Of a DNA stretch of 64,000 nucleotides, positions 45,872 through 57,322 are shown piece by piece (position 1 is the stretch's first letter; every line of letters starts with the position of its first letter). The DNA lies in NCBI GenBank assembly GCA_000827265.1, contig KN834751.1, positions 837,977-901,976 of the forward strand, given 5' to 3'. The DNA is from Collybiopsis luxurians FD-317 M1 (Eukaryota; Basidiomycota; Agaricomycetes; Agaricales; Omphalotaceae). The notes below the pieces were generated by a model. That model was not told the origin of the DNA. It saw only the letters and a list, made by a program, of their open reading frames with translations, and made no database searches. A program made the translations under genes and the position numbers.

Positions 45872-46973
45872 ATGAGCTTTCAGGACATTGAAGCTGGATT
45901 TGGGCCCTCAGCGACCAGCAATCCCACTTTTTCTACACCAGAGTCACCAGAAGATGCGGCATTTCGTAGTCTGCAGTCTAGTCTTTCCCTTCAAATGCTC
46001 AAGATAAATGCCAACGTTCAAGGAATTTTGAAACTGGTCGATCAGTTGGGAACGGGTAGAGATTCAGCGGATTTGAGAAAACGTTTGTGAGTCCTGATTC
46101 AGCACGCCGAACACGAATTCACTCATTGAAATTGTAGGCATGACTTGACAGATTCCACTCGTGCAATGGCGAAGAGAGGTTCTGAAGATTTGAAGAAGCT
46201 AACAGTTCAACAGGCAAAGCTCGTGAGTGCTTACTGCAAGTTCTGCTTTGTGTTCGCGGCCTAAGTAATATCTTCGACAGCCTCATCAGAAGGCCTCACT
46301 GCAAAAGACCTCTCATGATTTCCAACTTTCTCTTGTCGGTTTCCAACGTGCGCAGCAGCTAAGCGCAGAGAGGCAAAGAACTGTAGTACAGGGTGTAAAG
46401 ATGGCCGTTGAGGATAATACAGAAGACCGGTTAGTGGCTGAAAACCTCCTGACGCTTCCATATCATTCATTTGCAATTAGGGGAACTGATGAGGCACCTT
46501 CGTCCCCTTCCCAACGTCAAGCTCAGCTTCTGCAAGCCCAACTATCACCTCACGAACTGGCATACCAAGAATCCCTCATCCATGAGCGCGAGGAAGATAT
46601 TCGAGAGATAGAAGCTGGTGTTCACGAGCTTGCCGAAATCTTCAGGGACTTAGGCACGTTAGTTCATCAACAAGGCGGGATGCTTGGTAAGTTTGTTTTC
46701 AGTCTGCCGCCATCTCCGAAAAAGACTAATCACTTCCATTTGAAAGACAACATTGAAACAAATATTGAGAGCGTCCATGTCGATACTTCTCGTGCTGCGG
46801 AGGAATTGACCACGGCCCACGAGTATCAGCGCAGGGCAGGCAGGCGCGCTGCCTGCTTGATGATAATATTAATTGTTGTCGTCGCAATTGTGTTGCTTGC
46901 TGTATGTACTTTTTGCGCTGCCTTTTTACTGCTTTTACTGAGTCTAACGAATTATTCACAGATCTTGTCATAG
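45872..46973 (+). CDS. Qa-SNARE (syntaxin), endosomal Pep12/syntaxin-7 type
   Basis: Five exons joining in phase (45872-46086, 46138-46222, 46281-46686, 46747-46901, 46962-46973) give 290 residues. An N-terminal helical region contains LQMLKINANVQGILKLVDQLG, shortened here to LKINANVQGILKLVDQLG. The SNARE motif runs IHEREEDIREIEAGVHELAE, then IFRDLGTLVHQQGGML, then IESVHVDT. The zero-layer Gln is in LVHQQGGM. A C-terminal membrane anchor (LMIILIVVVAIVLLAILS) ends the protein. It should drive fusion at endosome/vacuole membranes as the target SNARE. The last exon holds only three codons plus the stop. Confidence 0.88.
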
Positions 46974-48050
46974 AACACTTGACCAAATTATTACCTTGTG
47001 CTACAACTTGGATACCATATTCTATCACGTATCATTATGCTTTTTCTCATCTAGGACTCGAGAGTTAATTACATCGGTTTTCGTTTTTGGCTGGTCAATC
47101 AGTCCAGCCGAGTTTTTGATGCAGTGTGCACACAGAGGACCGCGATACGTCCCTTCTGAAACGATCAATACTAAGCCCTTTCCTGCTACCTCGTGCTCTG
47201 TGCGGTCTTGAGAGACTAGCACAAGACCTCGACTGGTGTATTCGTTCAACGTTGTCGTAGTGCCTTTTGATCAAATCTACGGTGCGTCGGGCTGCCTGCC
47301 TCCTTTCAGCATCAGAAGCGTGTAGTCAACAGGACGAAGTCGTGTTACAGTAGCATTACTGTAGATCTTGAGGTGTTACGTTTGCGGTTGCATCTCGAAT
47401 ACCGTACAATAGCCTAACTGTGGATTTCCTTAAGGATGGTGTGCGTGCGGAACGCTGATACGCGTCTTTAGAATATCACAGGTATTGGTAAGGTGGTGAA
47501 TATTGTGGCTCGATACATTATTCTCGTCGGAGAATTAGAATCTACCTTACCTTCAGTAGTGTCCTTATTTCCGCAGCGTAATCGTCATTACATGTACAAA
47601 AGTTAGATACTAGTTGATAAGTAATGCGGGAAGAGTTCGGCATTAGGAATCTTAGAGGGGTATTCAAAGTGCTTTGCTTTGCTCGACTTGAAATGAGAAA
47701 TCACAGCACATAATTGTATTTCGAATTCCACGGTGTCTGCAAAAGCCGAAATTGTTAGGTTGCGGGAAGCCTCGGCCCGCCACCTACTCAAGGGATATGG
47801 CGGGCAGAACGTATAAACCAAACTTGGATCATTCAAGTGAGTCATAGCGCGAATATACCAAATGTCAAGAGACATGCCGGAGCATCCGGCGCCAGTGGTG
47901 AGGTTTCCTCTGGCACAAAGGCTCAGGGCTATACAGATATATTGCAAAGACAGGGTATGAATGCTCCTAACGGGACATAGCAAGAACACACAAAGAACAT
48001 AAGTATGTAGGGTAACAAGACCAATTTAAAGCACTACTGCGGCGGCAATA
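46974..48050. other. intergenic, convergent 3' ends
   Basis: 1.1 kb between the SNARE and SET gene stops. A 128-codon minus-strand frame (47,603-47,989) has no recognisable domain. Nothing else supported. Confidence 0.45.
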
Positions 48051-49450
48051 CTATTGAGGACCATGAACTTTACAGAATGTCATAACTTTTCCCATGAGGC
48101 GAGTCCTATTCTCGCCGCTGGGGTCCAGCTTCTGGTACGCCATCAACAGACGGCCGTATACCATCTCCATTGCTGTGCAGTACTGTTGTCCCTCCTTCTC
48201 AGCCAGAGAGACGACAAACTCAAACGCTTCAATGACCCGACTGAGCGTTTGCTTTTCCTGGGTATTTCCATTTCTGTTAGGGTTCGGCTTTGCAGCCTTT
48301 CCTTTAAGAACTGGAACATTGCGTCTACCAGCGGCCGTTTGGACGCCTGGCGTCGACGTTCGAGGATATCCATCCAACTTCATAACAGCACTCAATACAA
48401 AGTCATCGAGAGAGGTGGGGTCGGTGATCAAATATTCGCCGTTTGGTCCTCTGATTTTCCCCTCGATCAAGGCAATAAGCTCGCGGGCAGAGTCGCTCTG
48501 GGCGATTTCGCTTTCTGACTTGGTGCAAGACGAGCATTCGCAGGTGAACTGGTACTGACTTTGAAGCTGGGTCAGACGACTGGCCCGGCTCATATTGGGC
48601 TCAATGTATGAAATGAAAATCTGTTCGCCCTTCTTGATTGGGAGGCAGGCACGAGTGTAGCCGTTCAGGCGTTGTAAGTCCCAGTGAAAAGCGGCGTTGG
48701 GTGTGCAGCTAATAAGACAGACTGATGGTCAGCTATTTTGCTCTCGATAAGGAGCACACCACATACTTCCCTGTGATTAATACGAGATAAGTCTTTGAAC
48801 ATGGCCCTGTACTTGGCCATGTAATTACCGGGAAACGTTTCCACCTCCATCGCATTGGTATCTACGATACCGTTCGAACCTTCATTCTGTTTGCAGTTCA
48901 CCAATGAATAGAACGTCTCTTTCTCTACTGAGGAAAGCATTTCGACTGCAAGATCGATGGATGCGGGAGAGGGCAAGAGGACAGGGAGGATGAAAAGAGC
49001 CCGCTCGGAGGTGATCATGTCGCCCACGGCAAAATCGCAGTCTGCGAAAACACCAAGACCGATGTTCGAATCGGGAACTGACTTGATTCGATATGGAGGA
49101 AAACCTAGTCGGTGAGGACGCATAGGCTGAGGAAATGGACGCCCCATAGCAGCGAACAAAGATTCTTTGCCCCCGAGATACAAAAGGCATTTACTGTCAG
49201 GCTCACCAGCGGTAGATTTGAACACAACCTGTTCGAGGCGCATTTTCGAAATAATTGGATCTGCAAAAAGCAACGCTAGATGAAGATCGGGTTTCTGGAA
49301 GCCCCATTTCTCATCAAATTTTCTAGAGTTTTTCGATTCTCTGGAAGAAATTGTGGCGGCGGATGTAAAATCATCACCACCAGCCGATGCAAGGCCAGAG
49401 GAAACTGGTGAGGAGACAGAATTTTTTCCCTTGAGAAATCCACGTTTCAT
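48051..49450 (-). CDS. SET-domain (SMYD-like) protein
   Basis: Two main coding blocks. 49,450-48,771 opens MKRGFLKGKN and reaches KSVPDSNIGLGVFADCDFAVGD, the start of a SET domain, and ends at LSRINH. 48,708-48,051 continues CTPNAAFHWDLQ, then EQIFISYIEPNMSRASR and the post-SET cysteines TCECSSCTKS. SET proteins of this kind methylate lysines with SAM; the target is unknown. The join is odd: family conservation needs NH-(AG|C)-C, but the only GT donor (48,766) lies four bases further and would shift the frame; see the findings. The gene may use a non-canonical splice, carry a frameshift, or be misread here. Confidence 0.75.
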
Positions 49451-50716
49451 GCTGTATCGAATGGTTTAACTTGGGTAGCGAAGAAAGTTAAAGAAAACTG
49501 GGGTAAGAGCCGTGTTCTTGCCGTCGCTTAGAATAAAGTTCCCAGGAGACAAAGCGAGATTTACGAGGTTTCATTGGGAAGACCGAGGCTATCAGACGGC
49601 TCAGACGGCTCAGAAACAAAGGAAATTACGGCCGAGACTAGTGCGCGCGTAAGAAGACAGTATTAGTGAGACCAGAAGAGCTTCCAGAAAAGACTTTTCG
49701 TTCAAACGACTCGGATACCCTTGAGCTTGCAATTACAACATTTGCCATGGTATAAGTGCCCTAGTTTGTATACTTTGTTGGCAATTCTGAAAGGCCTAAG
49801 CTTCGAAATGGAGATGCATCTTGGGCCGAGAATCATTCACGGTATTTTGTCGGGTATCTGAGGAAAGCCGGAAAGCCGCGAACTGGATGCATACTGTGAT
49901 TTCGGAGATGAAATGACTTCTTACATTTTGATAGGAGAGGGAAGGCACGTATATCAATATTCCGTACATACAGATAAATATCCGCGACCAGTATCGGATG
50001 AATCTTCGCGACTGCTTTAATGCGGAAGTACTGATCTATGCATTTCACGTGGCCGGGTTCCAGGAACTAACCGAGATTTTTTTAGTTGTCGCACAGAGGC
50101 ATAGCGTCTCATAGAGTTTATCCTAAGACCCGACCTAGAATGCATGCCGAACTCATTCTTCGTGATCTTTGGAATGACTACCGAGCGCTCAGACTTGATG
50201 CTAACTTGAAAAGTACAAATTCCCTTCCACACTTTATGCGTGGAACAAAGACGTTCATGTCAAGCTACAGGAGGAAAGATGGCCGGTAGGCAGAGCAGCA
50301 AATGTTCATGGTGGAAGTTAAAGTTATTCTGGCTCAGATAAAGCGACGCTTTCATCCGATGGCTGTCGGGCGGGAGAACTGATGCAGTCGTGGACACCGA
50401 ACACCAAGGTAAGGTGATCAGCTCTCACCTGGGGTAGGATCAGTCATTTTCAGACTGACGCACATCTTGAATTCCTTAGGGGCATATAGTATTACTGAAT
50501 GTGGATGAGTCTTCCGGTTACTCTGAGCAGCTATTTGGAACTGGGTTCTTTTACCGGCGCATCTGGAGCCCCCATCTATCTTCGTGACAACGTAAAGGTG
50601 ATTTCTCCCCCAGGTATGAATAGGCGTCCGACCTCAATATAAACGCTTCTTTTCAACCTGGGTCTGCGTTTATCGCCCATATCGTCTCCAATCACACTTA
50701 CCTTACAGCTACAACC
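49451..50716. other. intergenic with promoter of the 2OG oxygenase
   Basis: 1.3 kb between divergent genes. A TATA-like atataaa lies at 50,637-50,643, 74 bases before the ATG at 50,717. No gene seen. Confidence 0.5.
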
Positions 50717-52063
50717 ATGCCAGTTCCTTTCAAAGAGCTTCCACCATGGCCCTCCAATGTAGAAGCACACCCTCTTCTCGTTATCGACTATGAGCTGTTG
50801 AAGGCCGGTGATAAGGCCGAAATCGACCGACTTTGGGAAGCAGGAACGACTTTGGGCTTCTGGTAGTGAGTGTAAACCATGTCAACATTTAATAAAACGG
50901 CGTCTTACGATGAATGTAAAGTTTGAAGAATCACGGAGGAGAGCAGCTCTTCCCCGCTATGTGGGGAATGGCTGAAGATGTCTTCACTCTACCCTTGGAA
51001 GAGAAAATGAAGTTCGAGCAGGGGGATGAAGGGCTTTCCTTTGGGTGGGTGTCATAATCGGAAACGTCCGGCTCATTAATGTGGTCCTGACGAGAATCAC
51101 TAGTTACAAAGCTGTCGGCCACTACATCACCGACGCTCAGGGCACCCCTGACCCCGTGGAAGGTTTGGACATCGCCAAAGATGATGTTCTCGCGTACCCT
51201 AAGATAGCTCGTCGGGAGTATGCATCCCGTGTCAACGAGCACATAGAGCCAGTCATCGCTCCTTTCGTTGAGAAATGCATGGAGCTTTCCAACACTATGC
51301 TCGATATCTTCAATGACAAGCTCGGTCTACCCGCAGGCACGCTGGCGCAGTTCCATCAACGCAACGATTACAGTTCCAGCGAGACTCGAACCATTCGGGC
51401 CCCTGCAAATTTGCCTCAAGGCAAGCTGGCTGTGGGAGGCCACACTGATTTCGGTACTTTGAGCTTCTTGGTGAACAACATCGGTGGTCTCCAAGTTCTC
51501 CCTCCTGGCGATACTGAATGGCGTAATGTTAGGGTAAGGTTTCCCTTTTCAGACGTAATTTGCTCCGCCTTATCGCCTCCATTGCAGCCATTGCCTGGCC
51601 ACGTAGTCTGCAACATCGCCGACGCACTCACAATATTCAGTGGAGGACTTTTGAACTCTAACATTCATCGTGTCGTGTACGTACCCTGGCCATACCGTTT
51701 CGAGATTAGCAGAAACTCATTCATCCATGTAGCCCTCCATCTGGTGCTCAATCTGCCTATGAACGATGGTCTTCGGTTTACTTTACAAGACCTTCAAATG
51801 ATACTGTCCTCAAGCCGTTGCTCGAAAGCTCCATCGTTTCCGAGGCCTTCAACAAACTCACACCGGAGAGGCAAAAGAGTCTTACACCGGGTGTCACCTC
51901 CTATGAATGGTTCACGAGAAGACAAAAGAACTACCGCACAAAGAATCACAAGGTCAGTGTCGTGATGGAGTTAAAGCGCGTGAATGAGATACTAACCAGA
52001 AATCCAACATAGGGAGTGGAGACCTGGGCCGCCAATAGAGGAACGGAGAATGGCCGTGCATGA
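50717..52063 (+). CDS. 2-oxoglutarate/Fe(II) dioxygenase, isopenicillin N synthase-like
   Basis: Six exons joining in phase (50717-50865, 50922-51044, 51104-51533, 51588-51676, 51733-51952, 52013-52063) give 353 residues. The N-terminal DIOX_N part has LLVIDYELL and GFWYLKNHG; the 2OG-FeII_Oxy core has the iron ligands in GGHTDFGTLSFL (HxD) and in SNIHRVV (distal His). RWSSVYF carries the R-x-S pair that binds the 2OG carboxylate. Family members hydroxylate, desaturate or cyclise small molecules. Substrate unknown; no backbone synthase is adjacent. Confidence 0.9.
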
Positions 52064-52806
52064 ACGCACCGCACAGATGTCGAATTCTAAGTGTATCATT
52101 GTCCAATAGTTTGTATAAAGTGCACGTAGAAATATTGTATGTATTTGATTCACCCCCGGTTGACGACACTGCTTGGAAGTCATATGTGAAGGCCGGTCTG
52201 TGAGCTGCTGAAGTTTGCTCGAATCTATGTATCTCGGACGAGATCTAGACGCTTCTGGCAAGAATGTTGTCCACCACCACCGCCACTCGGGAGGGAGCTA
52301 AACAACAGGGTCAAAGCATTCGGGAAGGAAAAGTTAGAGTATACATACTTGGTCAAAGCATAATTGTGAACACTTGCGGCCGCAATGCCATATTCAGTCG
52401 TGATCCATCTAGGAAGATATTCACCACAACCGGTGTTACCAGCTAGGGAGTTCTGACTTTGGCTCGGCGTGCAATTGTTGCGTTTAGTCTGTACCGACGC
52501 AAGTTTAGCGACTCGAACTGCTAGTCCTACGTAGTAGTAGACGTCAAAAACGAGATTTGATTTTGAATTTCAAAATTGCGACGCGAAGCACGTGACAAAG
52601 TAAAGCGTTCACGCGTTCACGTCGCGCTCGCGCGTTTGCGTATCCTAGAATCCAAAATCAGGATTATTTTCCACTAGCGACTCTTCTTATCATAAATTGA
52701 AAGGCACTCATTTTGGAACAGTTATAACATCCTGTACGGGTATCTCGAGGGAAAGTCTCCCAGTGTATACATACATTAGTACTACATCGTTGCCAGCGCA
52801 GAATCA
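52064..52806. other. intergenic, convergent 3' ends
   Basis: Between the oxygenase and GH28 stops. Near 52,575-52,640 there is a cluster of CG-rich words (gcgacgcg, cacgcgttcacg, gcgctcgcgcg) in otherwise AT-rich sequence. No gene seen. Confidence 0.5.
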
Positions 52807-54974
52807 TTAACAGCCGGACAACCCGCTCAGTCCAGTACCACAAGCATTGGTAAAGGTATCCGCGATGGTATCAGTCAAAGAAATGCCGGAGAACTGTGAG
52901 CCGCTGTCAGATAAGGAGGAAAAGGTTATTCAACCCGAGACTTACAGCGATGTTCTCGCATGGCGTAGCTTTGTTGCAATCCAGGAGCACACCAGGACGA
53001 GTCGGTGTACCGCTCCCCTACCGTCCGCTTTATTAGCAACAGGTGTTCGGTACGAATAGTCGACTTACCACAAAGTTTTCGAATGTTACGTCGGAAACTT
53101 GCAAGGTGCCAGTGTCATCTGTTCCACCCTATTGGACACGTCTTCATAATCGAAAACAAAAATAAATATGAGATAGATACCATCCAGAACGCACTAATGT
53201 CTACGGAAATAGATGAGTGTTATCAAAGTATGCAGCACCTGTTACGAAGGAATACATACAGATAGGATATGCGGCGGCGTCCTTTGAGAAGCCTGAGCAA
53301 AATACTCCAAGTAAAGCTCTTTAACATACGTACGAGAGTGAATCCCGTGTAAGTAATATTCTTCACTGTTCCTTGACAATTGGGATAGCTCTTAATCATG
53401 ACACCAGCGTCAGAGTTGGAGATCGTTACGTCGCTGTAGAAAACGTTCTTGGGAGAGCTGAGACATATTCAATAATTAAGACCGTCAGAGCTCACCTGTA
53501 CGTCGACGCCGGTGGCACCAGACCCGAATGAACCGATGTTGCATCCTGAGCTCTTGGTATGAGAGAGCATCTCAAAATAATCGGGGGTCAACTCGCACCG
53601 GCAGTGAACTTGCAAGTGATTCTCTCCGCGAGGAAGCCCTGATATTGGCGCAGAGTTGAGAGACGCGAGTCAACGAAAGGAGACACTTTAACTGATACTC
53701 ACATTTGTTGGGGTCTTTACCGTCACACACTCATCTACATCATACAAGTAAGGAAGGTGGAGAATAAAGTGGTAAGGTTGAGAAGACAAACTAACCTCCG
53801 TTCTGCGGAACAACTAATAAGCCCTTTGATACAAAGATTGAAGAAAAGGTGAGTGCTCACCTCCACGGAAACGTCATGTACATAGTTGTTGTTACCACTC
53901 ATATCGAAGCCATCAGTTTCACCTGCATCAGAGACTGAGCTTGTAGAAATAGGACTGAAAAGGATTACAGACCAATATGAGAGGCAATGATAGCCATGTC
54001 GTGAGCCTCATTGCTGAAGAGAGGTCAGCTTAGAGCGCATAGCAATCAGTTGAAAAGTGACTGACTTGTTTCCTACAAGCACAAATGTCAACTATACTCG
54101 AGAAAATCCAATCTATTTCTCTTACCGATTATAGTGACATGGAACATTGGAGCGTCATATAAGGTTACCTCGGTGATTTCGATGCTGTAGGTGCCATTTT
54201 AGAGCAATACTTGTTCGTAAATTGTCTACAATCATACTTGTTGCATGTTTGGAATCGAATGAGACGTGGGCGGCTGGGGAAAAGGGTGAGCTGAGGGTGG
54301 CTAATGAGCTCAAAATCGATGGTTAAAGAAAGAATCCCTACGTCGCCATCCGGACGATAGCGGTAGCCGTTGCCTGGAAGATGGTGTCAGTGAACTATCT
54401 TGTAAAATTGGAAATGGGCTCACCGAAAATGGCGCCAGGTCCATTAAGAAGAATGTTTTCACAGTTCTGTATACCTGAGCTTAGAGCCCCCCTTGCTTAA
54501 TGGATGATTGACCCACCTCAAATGTGAGCATAGTCCCAGTTAAGTCCGGGTTAAAGGGAAGATAGATGTTTCCAGCAATGTGGAGGTTCCAGTTAGCAGC
54601 GTCATCAAATGTGACAGTAGAGCTTTAAAGAATGATAGATCAGGTAAGTAAGAAGGTCAGAGAGTCACTACAAGGATTTACGCGAGAAGGTAGTCTCCGG
54701 CGGGGACATAAAGCAGCACATCTGTAGCAACAGTGGTTGTGACCTGAGGAATCACACACTCTTGCCACGCCTTGGTCAACGCAGGTCCAAGATCTGTGGA
54801 GTTGTCGGCGACGGCACCTAAAACGAAGAAGACAGTCAAGCTCTGATGATGGCATTTGAATTGAGACGCAGTGGACGTACCGTAATCGAGAACACTACAC
54901 TCGATGAAGGCCAAAGCTGTTTGGACCTTCAGGCCCAATAACAAGAAAGCACCGGCGAACAAATGAGAAAGCAT
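52807..54974 (-). CDS. secreted GH28 enzyme, rhamnogalacturonan hydrolase-like
   Basis: Minus-strand gene with more than ten short exons. A signal peptide opens it (MLSHLFAGAFLLLGLKVQTA). GH28 beta-helix landmarks follow: LYVPAGDYLLA, TMLTFENCENILLNGPGA, NEAHDMAIIASHIGETDGFD, then NGDECVTVKTPTNGFLAERI. The catalytic loop reads DEC instead of the DD of polygalacturonases, and GCNIGSFGSG replaces the GHG loop, which fits the rhamnogalacturonase branch. AGVMIKSYPNC matches the substrate-binding strand. The C terminus has LDCNKATPCENIA and ends ACGTGLSGLSGC. It should cut the rhamnogalacturonan backbone of pectin outside the cell. Exon borders in the middle are approximate. Confidence 0.85.
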
Positions 54975-55990
54975 ACTTCGCTAAAGTCCATCCTGAAAAC
55001 GACGAACTTTTTATATCAGGTTCATCCCTGGGTAAATCTCGAAAAAACCATGGGCAATATTTGCCAGCCGCAAACCAAGGATGCGGTTACCATGAGAATC
55101 ATGCCAAGATCGAGCTGAGTCGCGGCTTGGTCGCGGACCGTCGTTGGTGAAAGGAGGATAAAAATTACTCGTTGATTTGTGTTGGCACTAAAAATAGAAG
55201 TCATGACGCAGTTCCGGTGCCTGACAATGATGGTATTATATCGAAAGCTTATCCAGAGCTTATAACTTCAACTTGAAGAAGGCCTTTATGATATGACCGA
55301 AGGAACTAACATACTTGTCGCGTTTCAAGGCTCACTCAAACCATCACGACCCCGGGGAAATCTAGCTTCGTTTTCATTCCGCGGAGGAGCTCGGAAAGGT
55401 CCGACATCGATTGTTGAGGCCTAAGATCAAATCACCTGGTATTCGCCAGCTTGCCTGAAAAGCGGAGTCACACATATGTACATGCAAGGTTGAGGAGTAT
55501 CATCTGCTCGTTTACTGAAACAGTTTTACCTACACCCGGACCGCTCTGTATCTTCTCCCATGCTTATTTCCAAGTCGACCTAGACAGATAGCATCCGGAG
55601 TTGCTTAAAAGGACTGGATGCGCAGCGTCATTGAAATGCATCGTAAAGATATTAAAAATCAGAAGAAATCAAGAAATATGCATTCAAATGAGCTGCGGCC
55701 GAGCCATCAAATTAACTTAGAAATATTCTGCTTCGGTAGCAAATACATGAGTATCCGCAATATGGAGTTAATGCCCATCCAGTGCCAGCTGGCGCCCCAC
55801 TGACTGGGGCAAGATCCCAGAACTATCATACTGTGGCATTAGTTGCAGATTCTCGCGAAGCGGAAAACGAGGCTTGGCAGGCACTACCATATTTTCAGCT
55901 TTGACCGACCCGAGAACAGTTCGGCAGGGTTCATACAAGACGGGAAGCTGGACAGCTCTGGGTGCGTATGATTCGCATAGCATCTAAGGA
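54975..55990. other. intergenic before the secreted-protein array
   Basis: 1 kb upstream of the GH28 gene. From about 55,850 the sequence begins to resemble the flanks of the cysteine-rich array (compare cttggcaggcac near 55,873 and 58,283). No gene supported. Confidence 0.45.
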
Positions 55991-56135
55991 CTTGGGCAGT
56001 ATAAAGTCGCCATGTACGCTCAGAAGCCGGCTTCGATAATTACCTGCCTTCTCAATAGTCAAATCTACTATTTTCGCCGCTGCTCTTGTCGCCACTCTCG
56101 GAGTCGTATATGCTAACTTGGCAAAAGTACCAACG
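55991..56135 (+). pseudogene. broken copy of the small secreted cysteine-rich protein family
   Basis: A TATA-like agtataaag near 55,999 is followed by a signal-peptide-like frame (TIFAAALVATLGVVYAN) that matches the copy at 58,719. About 12 bases present in that copy, including the ATG, are missing here, and exons 2-5 cannot be found downstream. A dead 5' fragment of the family. Confidence 0.65.
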
Positions 56136-56240
56136 CAGATTTGCAGCTATTACACAATCTTCCTGCCTAGTAGTTGATGATCCTTCACGGGCTTTACTGG
56201 AGAGGTAATTTAATCGTCTGGCAGCTCAAGCCCTAATATT

Positions 56241-56270
56241 CTTTTTTTTTTTTTTTTTTAAAAAAAGAAT
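56241..56270. repeat. poly-T/poly-A hairpin-like tract
   Basis: A run of about 18 T is followed by seven A, inside the inverted pair attcttttt...aaaaagaat. It lies between the first broken copy and the first intact copy of the array. Confidence 0.7.
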
Positions 56271-56815
56271 TTTATCACCCTGAATGTATGTTTAACGGGG
56301 TCTCAAAATTCATCCCTCCGGTCGAAGGATTTAAGTATATCCTAAAAACTCTTTTCGGCACAAAATTCTACTACTGTGAAGGAATTCGAGTCAGAGAAGC
56401 ATTCAATCTGCCAAAAGTTTAGCAAGCCATTACTAGCCGACCCTCACCGCGGAGTCTGCGCAACGTTGCTCTGAATTCAGCACAATAACCGAGTTTTCTG
56501 TTTGGAACAATACTTTCCTAGAAAATTCTCCAAATATGAACGAGTGTGAAGCTATCCTATTGTAGGTACACGACGTTGCGAGTAATGTGGCATCTAGAGC
56601 CATTCGAACGGCTTCATTCCAGTGTCAAATATCTGACTGAACATTGACACGAAGAGTACTTATCAAATCTTTATTCGCTCGAGCGTGGTTGGGGTATTTG
56701 AGTGAATTCATTGAAACTTTGGGGAATGCAGTATTGGTTCCGAACAGTGACGGGCATGTCAATACACCAGTTGTGAATTTTACCATGGAGCATATTACCC
56801 TGTAGGGTTTGGGAG

Positions 56816-56824
56816 TTATAAAAG
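56816..56824 (+). promoter_or_regulatory. TATA box of secreted-protein copy 1
   Basis: ttataaaag, 70 bases before the ATG at 56,886, inside a promoter block similar to those of copies 3 and 4. Confidence 0.65.
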
Positions 56825-56885
56825 AGTGACGGAGAAGACCAAGAGTCGTTCAGTTTTCACTGCCATTGCCCACTTGTTTCTCACT

Positions 56886-57322
56886 ATGCCAAGTATCAAA
56901 GCTTTCCTCGCTCTCGTGCTCGTCAGTACCCTTGGAGTTGTGGTATCTGCAGATTCTACGGTACAACATTGTAGGTAGAGATTCCTGCCATCTCGGATGC
57001 TCGGTTAAAGCTTTTCCACAGGTCAAATCGCATCGTCAACAGCGGTAGAGTTATCTTTCTACTTGAACATTTAACCAAATGGTTGATTCCACTCCTACCC
57101 GATATCTAGACACTACACTGTAAGTAGTTCTTCAATGACTATCTTCTCAAAATACTCATGTCAGTCGCTAGGCCCTCCGAATTTTAAGTGTTGTGGTCCC
57201 ATCATAGATGGACTCGGAACGTGAGGCTATCTCGTACCTCCTAGTCCGAGTTGTTTTGGTACTCACAACGCTCGTGCAGGTGTTATTCTGAGAAACAAAT
57301 CTGTCCGGGTGGTGCGGCGTAG
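56886..57322 (+). CDS. small secreted cysteine-rich protein, array copy 1
   Basis: Five exons joining in phase (56886-56970, 57022-57044, 57110-57119, 57172-57220, 57280-57322) give 69 residues. A signal peptide (MPSIKAFLALVLVSTLGVVV, then SA) covers about 22 residues. The mature part of about 47 residues has six cysteines in the order C-C-CC-C-C: HC, CPPNFKCCGP, GTCY, ICP. Exon 3 is 10 bases. The framework is that of small disulfide-rich folds such as cystine knots; no known family is recognised, and its function (effector, signal, defence or structural) is open. Confidence 0.8.

Noticed and set aside
47603..47989. 128-codon minus-strand frame after the SET gene
   Set aside because: No domain, no splice link to the SET gene, which already has a sensible stop at 48,051. 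Could be a small unknown gene but unsupported.
52807..54974. GH28 gene as an ordinary polygalacturonase
   Set aside because: The catalytic loop reads DEC and the GHG loop is replaced by a GCNIGSFGSG-type loop, as in rhamnogalacturonases.
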